Shown piece after piece: positions 54,886-64,000 of a stretch of 64,000 bases of DNA (its first letter is position 1; every line of letters begins with the position of its first letter). The notes below the pieces were generated by a model. The model saw nothing but the letters and a program-made list of their open reading frames with translations, was not told the origin of the DNA and did not search any database. Position numbers and translations under genes: made by a program. The DNA is from Prevotellaceae bacterium HUN156 (GTDB taxonomy: Bacteria > Bacteroidota > Bacteroidia > Bacteroidales > Bacteroidaceae): assembly GCA_900119285.1 (NCBI GenBank), contig FPIT01000005.1, positions 1 through 64,000 of the forward strand, written 5' to 3'.

Positions 54886-57318
54886 TTACTTTCGACCACT
54901 CTGTGTGATAAGTGTTTTAATCGTCTCGTTGAACTCGTTTTCTTTCAGCAGCTGCTCGATAGTGAGGTGCATACGATAGCGCCAATAATAACGAGGAATT
55001 GCGGGGATATTGATGCGCTCTGCATTCTGGTCGGGCAGGCGCAGTTTCTCATCAATGCTCAGCCAGTCTTGCAAAGACAACAGGCATAGCATAGAAGGAG
55101 AAGTAAGCTGACGACTCACGATATCCTTTGCCAACCATCCTGGCAGCGGATGGGGTGCAGCACCACCACGTCGCAATGGTCCGTTATAATACTCCTGTGT
55201 CTGCTCCCAGTCTTCGTCCCACCACTGACGCAAAGTCGGCATGTCATGGGTAGAGAAGGTACATACGCTGCGATAGGGATTATGCGACAACTTACCAAAG
55301 CGGATATTGGGGTCCTTTGGCATGGTCTGAATTTCCAGTGAGAGGATGCGCAACTCGTTCATTACCCAGGGCACACAGTCGGGCACCATACCCAAATCTT
55401 CCGCACAGCAGAGCATGCGGGTGGCCTGCGTCAGACGAGGCAACTTCTTCATAGCCTCCTGATACCAGAACTGATTATTGCGACGATAGAAATAGTCGTT
55501 ATACAGGCGATTGAAATTATACTTCTCGCCCTCGTTCAGATTCTCATAGGCTTGCTGATACTGTACGGCAATACGCGGATGCCAACGGTCGCTGCGCTTA
55601 TGGTCTACAAGGAACAGGTCATCATGGCCATAGATGCCATAGCCCTCGATTTCCTCACGACTCAGTCCTAAGGCAGGCGCAAACTGTCCCTTCAAGCCCG
55701 ACTTCTCTGGCATAGGAATCTCCCAAATGCGGAAGAAGCCCAACACATGGTCGATACGATAGGCATCAAAGTATTGCGACATCTTGCGGAAGCGACGCAC
55801 CCACCACTGACAACCGTCTTTCAACATCTCATCCCAGTTGTAAGTGGGGAAGCCCCAGTTCTGACCATCAGCAGAGAAGGGATCGGGCGGAGCACCAGCT
55901 TGTCCGTTAAGGTTGAAGTACTTAGGTTCTACCCATGCCTCCACACCATCACGAGAGATACCAATGGGGATATCGCCCTTCAGTACTACACGATGCTTGC
56001 GGGCATATTCATGAGCAGCATGCATCTGCTGATCGAGGTTGAATTGTACGAAATACCAGAAGTCTTGTTCCTTTGAAGGATGAACGCTGAACGTTGAACT
56101 TTCTTTGGGCCACATCGAGAATACGGCGGTACCATATTTGTCGCGATTGACACAGAACTGAGCATAAGGCTCCAACCATTCTTTATTGTCTTCATAGAAC
56201 TGCTTATAGGCCTTGGTAGCCTTTACGCGCTTCCACTCCTGCTCAAACAGCACATGTAGATAGTCCATCTTGGCCTCAAACATACGCTCATAGTCTATCT
56301 GTGGCAGACTGTTCAGCTCTTGGCGCAGTGTCTCAAACTGAGCCTTTTTCTCCTTGTCTTTTATCTCTGGCAACTGACGGAAGTCGGTATATTGAGGATG
56401 CAACGCATAAATGCTGATAGCATTGTAGGGATAGCTGTCTTGCCAAGTGCCCGTCATATTGGTATCATTGATGGGCAGCACCTGAATAAAGCGCTGCTGT
56501 GTCTTGGCAGCCCACTCAACCATCATCTTCAAGTCGCCAAAGTCGCCAACACCAAAACTGCCTTCGCTGCGCAGTGAGAAAATAGGAATAACGACACCTG
56601 CGCCCTTCCACGGATAGATGGGGAAATAGGCTTGTGAGAGTTCGTAGACAATGGTCTCATTGTCTTGCATATTGGGGACATCAAGACTGCGATTGGCTCC
56701 AGGTTCCCACATAGGAGTATTAGCGGGCTCGGCATTGAGCACAACAAACTTAAACTCAAAACGACCTACGGGCAACTTTTCAGCATCCAAGTTAACCACC
56801 CATTCATGGCTAACCTGTTCAGTCATGGCTACACCTTTCTGCGTATCCCATGCTCCTAAAGAGGCTGGTTCACCGACAATAGCCAAGCGCTCACCCATTC
56901 GCATCTGTGGAGCACGCACTTTGACTTGTATGGTACGGGCATAATTCGTCAGCGAACAAGGCTTGCACTCCGATGGCATTACACACTCCGTGAAGGCAGA
57001 ACTATAGAGGAAAGCATCCTCGGGGATGTCAATCCAGTGGTCATAGATGGCATAAAGAGTTGCCTTCTTAGCTGCAAGTTGCAACTGGTGGGCCTCTATC
57101 AGCCATTCATGACGAAGTACCTCTTCACCACGCATCAAACTATAATAGTAGTGAATAGTAGTACCAGCCTTCCAGGTGTTGGTAATCTCCACATACCAGT
57201 GATAGCCATCAAGCGTAGACATCTTATGCTGAGTAACCTTGGTATCATCCTGCTGGATATTCAGCACCAGATCCTCACCAAAAGTAGTTTGGTATTCCAA
57301 ATTAAATAGTAGTTTCAT
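54886..57318 (-). CDS. malQ: 4-alpha-glucanotransferase (GH77)
   Basis: Amylomaltase of 810 residues, transferring alpha-1,4-glucan segments in the cytoplasm (no signal peptide). The long form carries two N-terminal CBM20-like starch-binding domains (about 1-105 and 128-235), then the GH77 barrel with FGVGDFGDL, DAYRIDHVLGFFRIWEIP (nucleophile Asp), and CAEDLGMVPDCV (acid/base). Residues near 407-413 (SSTFSVH) are encoded by an ATGAACGCTGAACGTTGAAC simple repeat. It is 17 bases downstream of the MFS gene. Confidence 0.94.
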   Translation of the reverse strand: MKLLFNLEYQTTFGEDLVLNIQQDDTKVTQHKMSTLDGYHWYVEITNTWKAGTTIHYYYSLMRGEEVLRHEWLIEAHQLQLAAKKATLYAIYDHWIDIPEDAFLYSSAFTECVMPSECKPCSLTNYARTIQVKVRAPQMRMGERLAIVGEPASLGAWDTQKGVAMTEQVSHEWVVNLDAEKLPVGRFEFKFVVLNAEPANTPMWEPGANRSLDVPNMQDNETIVYELSQAYFPIYPWKGAGVVIPIFSLRSEGSFGVGDFGDLKMMVEWAAKTQQRFIQVLPINDTNMTGTWQDSYPYNAISIYALHPQYTDFRQLPEIKDKEKKAQFETLRQELNSLPQIDYERMFEAKMDYLHVLFEQEWKRVKATKAYKQFYEDNKEWLEPYAQFCVNRDKYGTAVFSMWPKESSTFSVHPSKEQDFWYFVQFNLDQQMHAAHEYARKHRVVLKGDIPIGISRDGVEAWVEPKYFNLNGQAGAPPDPFSADGQNWGFPTYNWDEMLKDGCQWWVRRFRKMSQYFDAYRIDHVLGFFRIWEIPMPEKSGLKGQFAPALGLSREEIEGYGIYGHDDLFLVDHKRSDRWHPRIAVQYQQAYENLNEGEKYNFNRLYNDYFYRRNNQFWYQEAMKKLPRLTQATRMLCCAEDLGMVPDCVPWVMNELRILSLEIQTMPKDPNIRFGKLSHNPYRSVCTFSTHDMPTLRQWWDEDWEQTQEYYNGPLRRGGAAPHPLPGWLAKDIVSRQLTSPSMLCLLSLQDWLSIDEKLRLPDQNAERINIPAIPRYYWRYRMHLTIEQLLKENEFNETIKTLITQSGRK

Positions 57319-57335
57319 AGCTATATCATTATTCG

Positions 57336-58649
57336 TTACTTAATTCTTACCTTAATAATTGTTACACAGGCTGCACCAATCAATAGGCTGACACCTGCCA
57401 CCAACATCATAGAACTCTGGGCAGAGCCTACCAAAGTCAGAATGGTACCACCCAAGGCTGCAGCAATAATCTGTGGAACACAGATGGTTCCATTAAACAG
57501 TCCGAGATAAGCACCCATGTGACCATAACCCTGCAGGGCATTGGTGACCAGTGCGAAAGGCATAGCCAACATAGCTGCCCATGCAAAACCAATCAGCACG
57601 AAAGGTATAAAGAGCAGATACTGGTCGTGGATAAAGGGTACCATCACGAAACCGATGCCACCAAGTATCAGACTAAAAGAGTAAGCGACCTTCGTATTCT
57701 TAAACTGTGTCAGCACAGCAGCCCATACTACAGAGCCAATGGCCTGAACAGCAAAGAGAATACCCACCCAGTCAGCAGCATCTTGATAATTCTTGCTGGC
57801 TGTATCTGTTGTATCCCATACGGTATCAGCAATCGTTCCAGTGGTATAGGTCCACATATACATAAATGCCAACCAACAGAAGAACTGTACCAGTCCAACC
57901 TTCCAGAAAGTAGAAGGAGCATTCTTTAACAGAGTAATCCAGTTGCCAGTCTCCTGACTCTTGCCATCAGACTCTTGGCCCTCATTATACTCTGCATATT
58001 CCTGTGGATTCCATTCCTTTACCTTCAGCGTGGTATAAACCACACAACCTATCAGAATGGCTGCACCAATATAGAACGACCAGATAACACTATCAGGAAC
58101 AACTCCTTTGGCAGCTACATTGCTGATACCTACAAAGGCAAAGACATAAGGGAATACATATCCAACAACACTACCGGCATTACACAGGAAAGACTGGATG
58201 CTATAGGCTTTGGCTTTCTGTTCTTCGTTGACCATATCACCCACCAACATCTTAAATGGTTGCATAGCCATATTGATGCTGGTATCGAGGAACATCAGTG
58301 CCACGAGTCCGAATATCAGGGCTGCACCAACAGTCAATCCGAAGGAACCACTATTGGGCAACAGGCACATCACTAATACGGCAGCAGCAGCTCCTATAAA
58401 TAAATAAGGAATGCGACGGCCCCAACGTGTCCATGTCTTATCACTCAGCGTTCCCACAATAGGCTGTACCAGAATACCCATTAGCGGTGGCAGTATCCAG
58501 AAATAGCTCAATGAGTGAGGATCGGCACCCAGCGTTGCAAAGATACGCGAGATGTTTGCACTCTGCAGGGCATAAGCAATCTGCACGCCAAAGAATCCAA
58601 AGCTCAGATTCCATAGGTTCCAAAACGGTAAATTCGGTTTCTGTTTCAT
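57336..58649 (-). CDS. MFS transporter, SLC45/maltose-type
   Basis: Inner membrane permease of 437 residues and about 12 helices. SDKTWTRWGRRIPYLFIGA is the loop 2-3 signature of the GPH/SLC45-like sugar branch, and LPFWNLWNLSFGFFGVQ opens the protein. It sits in the starch operon between lacI and malQ. It most likely brings maltose or malto-oligosaccharides produced in the periplasm into the cytoplasm; the sugar is inferred from context. Confidence 0.88.
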   Translation of the reverse strand: MKQKPNLPFWNLWNLSFGFFGVQIAYALQSANISRIFATLGADPHSLSYFWILPPLMGILVQPIVGTLSDKTWTRWGRRIPYLFIGAAAAVLVMCLLPNSGSFGLTVGAALIFGLVALMFLDTSINMAMQPFKMLVGDMVNEEQKAKAYSIQSFLCNAGSVVGYVFPYVFAFVGISNVAAKGVVPDSVIWSFYIGAAILIGCVVYTTLKVKEWNPQEYAEYNEGQESDGKSQETGNWITLLKNAPSTFWKVGLVQFFCWLAFMYMWTYTTGTIADTVWDTTDTASKNYQDAADWVGILFAVQAIGSVVWAAVLTQFKNTKVAYSFSLILGGIGFVMVPFIHDQYLLFIPFVLIGFAWAAMLAMPFALVTNALQGYGHMGAYLGLFNGTICVPQIIAAALGGTILTLVGSAQSSMMLVAGVSLLIGAACVTIIKVRIK

Positions 58650-58690
58650 CTTATTATGTCTTAGTTCTCGTCTTGATTATGAATTATGCA

Positions 58691-59716
58691 TTATTTCGTT
58701 GTTCCACGTACTACCAGTCTTGTTCTCACCACGCGCTTAATTACCTTATCAGAAGGAATATGTCCCTCCACCTGATCAATGAGAATAGAAGCGGCCTCCT
58801 CTCCTACTCGCTTACCGCGTTGTTCTACAGTAGTAAGCATAGGATCGCAAGCCACCGCACGCTGACCATTGGTAAAACCACAGATGGCAATATCATTAGG
58901 CACATGGAATCCCATACGCTTGGCAGTATAGAGAATACCGATGGCAGTATCATCATTGATGGCGAAGAAGCCATTAGGAGGTAAATCCCTTTTCAGCACC
59001 TCGGGCGTGATGACCTCAGCATCCGTACGATTGTCACAGATGAATGTCAATTCAGGGTCATACTGCAATCCATGTTTCAGTAATGCATCCTTATAGCCGT
59101 TAAAGCGGTTCTTGGATATCTCCAGTGTCATTGAAGAACCATAGAAAGCTATTCTCGTACAGCCCGTCTCTATCATATAGCTCACAGCATTGAAGGCACC
59201 CATATAGTCATCTACCACCACTCTGCTGGCATCAATACCCGTACAGATACGGTCGAAGAACACCAGAGGAAGACCATTATCCATCAACATCTGGAAATGA
59301 TCATAGCGATGGGTATCCTTAGCCTGCGAAACAATAATGCCACACACCTTATTTTCATAGAAAGAATGACAGATGCTTACTTCGCGCTCGTAACTCTCAC
59401 CACTTTGTGCAACAAGAATGCGATAGCCACGACTTGAAGCCTCTTCTTCAATTCCCGACAATACTGACGAAAAATAGAAATGAGTAAACTCTGGCATGAT
59501 GACACCGATAGCCTTCACGGGCTGAACGCGCGCAAAACGCAACGACTCAGCGATAGTGTTTGGAGTAAAGTTATGCTCGCGAGCATACTGCTGAATGGCG
59601 GTACGCCGTTCAGCGGAAATACGCGGAGAATCCTTTAGTGCACGCGAAACAGTAGCCACCGAGACGCCAAGCTCGCGGGCTATATCCTTCATTGTTAAGG
59701 GTGCCTTTTCTTTCAT
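58691..59716 (-). CDS. LacI-family regulator of the starch locus
   Basis: A 341-residue transcription factor. The N-terminal helix-turn-helix MKDIARELGVSVATVSRALK is followed by the hinge helix region (NTIAESLR), then a periplasmic-binding-protein fold (about 65-335) for the sugar effector, with VVDDYMGAFNAVSYMIETGC and NDDTAIGILYTAKRMG. It is first in the operon with the MFS, malQ, GH97 and pullulanase genes and divergent from susC. A matching palindrome lies at 59820-59835. In Bacteroides the starch locus uses SusR, a different family; a LacI regulator is the alternative arrangement. Confidence 0.94.
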   Translation of the reverse strand: MKEKAPLTMKDIARELGVSVATVSRALKDSPRISAERRTAIQQYAREHNFTPNTIAESLRFARVQPVKAIGVIMPEFTHFYFSSVLSGIEEEASSRGYRILVAQSGESYEREVSICHSFYENKVCGIIVSQAKDTHRYDHFQMLMDNGLPLVFFDRICTGIDASRVVVDDYMGAFNAVSYMIETGCTRIAFYGSSMTLEISKNRFNGYKDALLKHGLQYDPELTFICDNRTDAEVITPEVLKRDLPPNGFFAINDDTAIGILYTAKRMGFHVPNDIAICGFTNGQRAVACDPMLTTVEQRGKRVGEEAASILIDQVEGHIPSDKVIKRVVRTRLVVRGTTK

Positions 59717-59757
59717 CGTTTAGGGTGCAGTTTTGAATTGTTTAGGCTTGATGAGTG

Positions 59758-59765
59758 CAAAGTTA
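59758..59765 (-). promoter_or_regulatory. -7 box of the lacI-MFS-malQ-GH97-pulA operon
   Basis: TAACTTTG on the minus strand, 41 bases upstream of the lacI start. Confidence 0.65.
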
Positions 59766-59819
59766 TTTAAAAGTTGGATATGGCGGTTTTCCACACTACC
59801 AATTTGTAACTCAATAGCC

Positions 59820-59835
59820 GTGCAAACGATTGCAC
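59820..59835. promoter_or_regulatory. LacI-family operator, perfect palindrome
   Basis: GTGCAA-ACGA-TTGCAC with a central CG, the usual LacI/GalR operator design. It is 54 bases upstream of the susC -7 box (59890) and 54 bases upstream of the lacI -7 box (59765), midway between the two promoters. Confidence 0.75.
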
Positions 59836-59889
59836 TATCAATATAACGCTTTTAACTCAAAAATAGTATGAACGAATAAAAACAAATTC

Positions 59890-59897
59890 TATCTTTG
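59890..59897 (+). promoter_or_regulatory. -7 box of susC-susD
   Basis: TATCTTTG, 83 bases before the susC start codon. Confidence 0.7.
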
Positions 59898-59980
59898 CAA
59901 CGAGTTTTTCACTCGTACTACTAAATCAGGCAACTGATAACTTATAACAAGATACTACAATACACTAACTTAAAAAATAA

Positions 59981-62900
59981 ATGATGAAGCAAGTAAACAT
60001 TCGCATTCCGTTTAGGATGTTTGTCCTCATGCTTGGACTATTCCTATCGGTAGGTGCCTTTGCGCAGATTGATGTCAAGGGCCATGTTAAGGATGCTCAG
60101 GGCGACCCCATCATTGGTGCAACTGTACGAATAGAAGGTACACAAACCGCAACCGTCAGTGACTTTGATGGAAACTTCACTCTGAAAGCTAATCAAGGTG
60201 CCGATATCACCGTATCGTATCTCGGATTCCAGCCAGCTACTGTTAAGGCTGCACCCAATCTTGTGATTACACTGAAGGATGACCAGACGGTTCTTTCTGA
60301 CGTTGTAGTTATTGGTTACGGTCGTGCCAAAAAGAACGACCTCACCGGTTCTGTTACTGCTATTAGGCCTGACGACAAGAATCATGGCCTGAATGTTAAT
60401 GCACAAGACATGATTAGTGGTAAGATTGCTGGTGTAAGCGTTATTTCTGGAGATGGTACACCTGGTGGTGGTGCACAAATTCGCATTCGTGGTGGTTCTT
60501 CACTAAACGCCTCCAACGACCCTCTGATTGTTATCGATGGTCTGGCAATGGACAACTATGGTGTTCAAGGTTTGGCGAACCCACTCTCAATGGTTAACCC
60601 TAACGATATTGAGTCGTTTACTGTTTTGAAGGACGCTTCTGCTACTGCCATCTATGGTAGCCGTGCTTCTAATGGTGTGATTATCATTACCACCAAAAAA
60701 GGTCGCACAGGTCAGAAGCCTACCTTTAGTTATAATGGTAACATATCTATTGCTACCAAGAAGAACACTATTGAAGTACTCGATGGTCCTGGTCTGACAA
60801 ACTTCATTAAAAACCTTTATGGTGAGGACAGTGATGCCTATAAAGAATTAGGATATTACGATGCCAATGGCAACAAGCAGTATGCTAACACCAACTGGCA
60901 AGATGAGATTTTCCGAACAGCCATCTCTACTGACCATAACATCACTATGTCTGGTGGTCTAAAGAATATGCCCTACCGTATATCATTAGGTTATACTAAC
61001 AATCAGGGTACCATCAAAACCTCCAACTTTGAGCGTTACACTGCAAGCTTCAATATTTCTCCTTCTTTGTTAAAGGATCATCTGAAGTTGAACATCAATG
61101 GTAAAGGTATGATTGCCAACAATCGTTATGCTCCAGGTGTTGTTGGATCAGCTATTGCAATGGATCCGACTAAGGCCGTTACCAGTGACTATTCAATCTA
61201 TCAGGATTATTTTGGAGGATATGTGCAGAATTTCACATCTGCCAACTATGATGGTGCCACTAATTGGAAATACACCAACAAAGGTACGGGCAACCCTGTA
61301 GCCGCTTTGGAACAGACCAACGACCGCGCTACCTCTAAAACACTGATGGGCAACTTTGAAGCAGACTATGCTATTCATGGTTTTGAGGACTTGCACCTCC
61401 ACATGAATGCTGCTATGGACCTTTCTACTGGTAAGCAAAATACTGACAAACAGTACAACTCTGCTGTTGCCAACTATTATGGTTACACTGGTTGGAATAC
61501 TATGGACACTTACAACCTGCAGCTCTCACTCTATGCCCAGTACATGAAGGATTTCAATAAGGATAATCACTTCGACATTATGGCTGGTTATGAGTGGCAG
61601 CATTTCCATAAGCAGACTGACTGGTATGGACATGGTACCTATCCAGCCGGAAACACAAAGTATGCAGAAGGAACAAAATATGACGCGCCAAAGGAAGATC
61701 AGATTACGAAATACGAGACAGAGAACTACCTTGTATCATTCTTCGGTCGTATGAACTATACACTGATGGATCGTTACATGCTGACCTTCACACTGCGTGC
61801 CGATGGTTCTTCTCGTTTCAACTGGATGAAAGGTAATGAGAACCAGCAGTGGGGTTACTTCCCCGCTCTTGCATTGGCATGGCGAATGAAAGAAGAAGGT
61901 TTCCTGAAGCATGTTGACTTCCTGAATGATGCAAAACTGCGTTTGGGTTGGGGTAAGACAGGTCAGCAGGAAGGTATCGGTGACTACACCTATATTCCAG
62001 TATTCAAGCCTAACACCAACTCACATGCATTATATCCAGTCTTGGATAATGGTACTACCTATCGTCCACAGGCATATAATGCTCATCTGACTTGGGAGAA
62101 GACTACCACATGGAATGCTGGTTTGGATTTAGCATTCCTCAACAACCGCATTGAATTTAATGTCGATTGGTACTATCGCAAGACCACCGATCTGATTAAC
62201 ACTGTATTCGTTGCTGCTGGTTCTAATTTCCGCAATAAGGTTACCAGTAACATCGGTTCACTGCACAACACTGGTTTTGAGTTTATGACTACTGTTCGTC
62301 CTATCCAGAATAAGGATTGGCGCTGGGATGTAAGTTACAACTTCACTTACAACCACAACGAGATAGACGAACTCATTGACGGTGTCAGCGATGACTACTT
62401 TGTAGAGACTGGTGGTGGTCTGACAGGTACTGGTGGTAACATCCAAGCACATACCGTTGGAAAGCCAATTAGTTCTTTCCATGTTTACCAGCAAGTTTAC
62501 GATCAGAACGGCAATCCTATCCCCAACACATTCGTTGATCGCAACGGCAATGGATACCTTGACAGTGGCGACCGCTACTATTACTACAAGCCAGCTGCAG
62601 ACGTGTTGATGGGTCTTTCTTCTAAGCTTCAGTATAAGCAATGGGACTTAGGTTTCTCTATGCGAGCCAGCCTTGGCAACTACCTGTTTAATAGCGCTGC
62701 TTCTGGTTCGAGCAACGTAGGTGCAGGTTCGGTATATACCAATGGTAACCTTAGCAACCAGCGCGTTACATCTGTGGAACGTGGATTCACCAATGTCTCA
62801 CAACAGCAATATGCTTCCGACTATTTCGTCGAGAATGCCTCTTTCTTGAAGATGGACAACATTACGTTAGGTTATAGCTTCGATAAGCTTTTCGGTGCTT

Positions 62901-63049
62901 CTATCAACGGACGTGTCTATGCTACTGTTCAGAATGTATTCACTATTACAAAGTACACGGGTATAGACCCAGAGGTGGCCGATGGTGTCGATGGCGACAT
63001 CTATCCTCGTCCATTTACTACTATTCTCGGTGTAAGTCTGAACTTCTAA
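59981..63049 (+). CDS. susC: SusC-type TonB-linked outer membrane transporter
   Basis: A 1022-residue glycan importer with signal peptide (ending LFLSVGAFAQ), a carboxypeptidase-regulatory-like domain (about 30-105; GHVKDAQGDPIIGATVRIEG), TonB-box region (SDVVVIGYGRAKKNDLTGS), plug (RIRGGSSLNASNDPLIVIDG, AIYGSRASNGVIIITT) and 22-strand barrel to the C-terminal LGVSLNF. It acts with SusD, whose gene starts 33 bases downstream, as the lidded transporter of malto-oligosaccharides. It faces the lacI operon across a shared regulatory region. Confidence 0.95.
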   Translation: MMKQVNIRIPFRMFVLMLGLFLSVGAFAQIDVKGHVKDAQGDPIIGATVRIEGTQTATVSDFDGNFTLKANQGADITVSYLGFQPATVKAAPNLVITLKDDQTVLSDVVVIGYGRAKKNDLTGSVTAIRPDDKNHGLNVNAQDMISGKIAGVSVISGDGTPGGGAQIRIRGGSSLNASNDPLIVIDGLAMDNYGVQGLANPLSMVNPNDIESFTVLKDASATAIYGSRASNGVIIITTKKGRTGQKPTFSYNGNISIATKKNTIEVLDGPGLTNFIKNLYGEDSDAYKELGYYDANGNKQYANTNWQDEIFRTAISTDHNITMSGGLKNMPYRISLGYTNNQGTIKTSNFERYTASFNISPSLLKDHLKLNINGKGMIANNRYAPGVVGSAIAMDPTKAVTSDYSIYQDYFGGYVQNFTSANYDGATNWKYTNKGTGNPVAALEQTNDRATSKTLMGNFEADYAIHGFEDLHLHMNAAMDLSTGKQNTDKQYNSAVANYYGYTGWNTMDTYNLQLSLYAQYMKDFNKDNHFDIMAGYEWQHFHKQTDWYGHGTYPAGNTKYAEGTKYDAPKEDQITKYETENYLVSFFGRMNYTLMDRYMLTFTLRADGSSRFNWMKGNENQQWGYFPALALAWRMKEEGFLKHVDFLNDAKLRLGWGKTGQQEGIGDYTYIPVFKPNTNSHALYPVLDNGTTYRPQAYNAHLTWEKTTTWNAGLDLAFLNNRIEFNVDWYYRKTTDLINTVFVAAGSNFRNKVTSNIGSLHNTGFEFMTTVRPIQNKDWRWDVSYNFTYNHNEIDELIDGVSDDYFVETGGGLTGTGGNIQAHTVGKPISSFHVYQQVYDQNGNPIPNTFVDRNGNGYLDSGDRYYYYKPAADVLMGLSSKLQYKQWDLGFSMRASLGNYLFNSAASGSSNVGAGSVYTNGNLSNQRVTSVERGFTNVSQQQYASDYFVENASFLKMDNITLGYSFDKLFGASINGRVYATVQNVFTITKYTGIDPEVADGVDGDIYPRPFTTILGVSLNF

Positions 63050-63082
63050 AAAGTAAAAGGGTAAAAAATAAAAAGTAAAACT

Positions 63083-64000
63083 ATGAAACTGAAATATATT
63101 TTACCGATTGCATTGTTCTCTGGAGCATTTCTCTTCACTTCTTGTCTAAAGGATCTGGAGGTTGACAATAAAAATCCTCAAGAATTATCAGACTTCAATG
63201 AAGATTATGTATTCAACAAGATATATGGCAATCTCGTATTGACAGGACAGACAGGACCTAATGGTGATTCTGACCTTGATGACATCGATGAGGGAACATC
63301 AAATATGACTCGTCTTATATGGTATATGAATGTACTCACTACCGACGAGGGACATTGCTGGTGGAACGACCCTGGTGTACCTGAGTTGAATCGTAACTCA
63401 TGGACAAACTCTAATGTACTGACTAAGGCACTCTATTATCGTCTGATGTTTGGAGTAACACTCTGTAACTTCTATCTTGACAGTGCCACAGGTGATGATG
63501 CAGCAACCAAGCAGAAGCGTGCAGAAGCTCGTTTTATGCGTGCATTCCACTATTTCTATTTGATGGACTTCTATGCTAATCCACCTTTCCTCACCAAGCT
63601 TTCAAGTGAGAACGCACCACAGATACAGCGTGCCGACCTCTTCACATTCTTGGAGAGCGAGTTAAAGGATATTATTGGCGAAGGTTCTGGCAATGAAGTA
63701 TTAGCAGAACCAAGAACGGTCAACTACGGACGTGCAGACAAAGCCGCTGGTTACCTGCTGCTGGCTCGTATGTATCTGAATGCAGAGGTTTATACAGGTA
63801 AAGCTCGTTGGGCTGATGCAAAGACTTATGCTGAGAAAGCCATCAATACCAACTATGAACTCTGTCAGACTCCTAAGAATGGATTCAGTGCATACCAGTT
63901 GCTCTTTATGGGCGACAACGACGAAAATGGTGCACAAAATGAAATCATCCTCCCAGCCTTGCATGATGGTGACAAGACACAGACATGGGGTGGTTCACTC
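63083..64000 (+). CDS. susD: SusD-type glycan-binding lipoprotein (partial, runs off the edge)
   Basis: The first 306 codons of a SusD/RagB lipoprotein, open to the window end. Signal MKLKYILPIALFSGAFLFTSC places the lipidated Cys at 21. KDLEVDNKNPQELSDFNEDY is typical, as is the TPR-like helix pair KQKRAEARFMRAFHYFYLMD and RADKAAGYLLLARMYLNAE. It follows susC with a spacer containing an AAGTAAAAGGGTAAAAAATA repeat. It binds starch at the cell surface as the lid of SusC. Confidence 0.95.
   Translation, partial: MKLKYILPIALFSGAFLFTSCLKDLEVDNKNPQELSDFNEDYVFNKIYGNLVLTGQTGPNGDSDLDDIDEGTSNMTRLIWYMNVLTTDEGHCWWNDPGVPELNRNSWTNSNVLTKALYYRLMFGVTLCNFYLDSATGDDAATKQKRAEARFMRAFHYFYLMDFYANPPFLTKLSSENAPQIQRADLFTFLESELKDIIGEGSGNEVLAEPRTVNYGRADKAAGYLLLARMYLNAEVYTGKARWADAKTYAEKAINTNYELCQTPKNGFSAYQLLFMGDNDENGAQNEIILPALHDGDKTQTWGGSL

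Overview
This window looks like a chromosomal segment from a Bacteroidales gut bacterium, most likely Prevotella/Segatella-like. The evidence is Bacteroidetes-type promoters (TAnnTTTG boxes instead of TATAAT), almost no Shine-Dalgarno sequences, a SusC/SusD starch locus with GH97 and GH77 enzymes, type IX secretion C-terminal tails, many small 'SCGxDDD' lipoproteins, and a 33-residue 'smalltalk'-type peptide. No phage, transposase, CRISPR array or rRNA gene lies inside the window, although the left edge looks like the leader of an rRNA operon running off to the left. LAYOUT. 1-6.7 kb is housekeeping: a class A penicillin-binding protein (minus), pyrB-pyrI, glyA, and ribE behind a structured leader of unknown class. 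7.0-13.5 kb is a probable single operon for a tripartite MacAB-TolC-like exporter with its own LytS-like kinase and LytTR regulator, followed by cysE and a membrane-anchored PP2C/SpoIIE phosphatase. 16.5-22.4 kb (minus) holds a small lipoprotein, an AmpG-like muropeptide permease, and upstream of it a 1227-residue fusion of glycosyltransferase 2, a GalT/HIT-like domain and SpoIID. 22.5-29 kb (plus) holds rlmN, pdxA, a sigma-54-type activator, lptE, a TPR-like gene, secG, tRNA-His(GTG), a flavin reductase-like protein and two tiny genes. 29-36.7 kb holds a DUF3943 outer membrane protein, a 1.1-kb gene-free region full of phased repeats and palindromes, a hypothetical gene, a type-B carboxylesterase, a lipoprotein and an exported flavodoxin. 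36.7-40.2 kb (minus) is a four-gene locus (Cys/His-rich membrane protein, TonB receptor, two DUF4625-type lipoproteins) that looks like metal acquisition. 40.3-46 kb holds a second, paralogous carboxylesterase, an M6-type metalloprotease and an endonuclease I, the last two with type IX secretion tails. 46.2-64 kb is the starch/maltodextrin locus: a periplasmic neopullulanase-like GH13, then (after a small-peptide gene and three lipoprotein genes) the operon lacI-MFS-malQ-GH97-pullulanase, with divergent susC-susD running off the right edge. HOW IT WORKS TOGETHER. In the starch locus SusC/SusD bind and import malto-oligosaccharides, the periplasmic GH13 and GH97 enzymes cut them, the MFS carrier takes products into the cytoplasm, and MalQ processes them. 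A perfect LacI-family palindrome lies about 54 bp upstream of the susC -7 box. A related but wider-spaced inverted repeat lies about 50 bp upstream of the -7 box of the separate GH13 gene, which suggests one regulator acting as an activator at both. A second theme is non-coding: several families of short stereotyped repeats recur in intergenic regions, and some also appear inside reading frames as in-frame low-complexity linkers.
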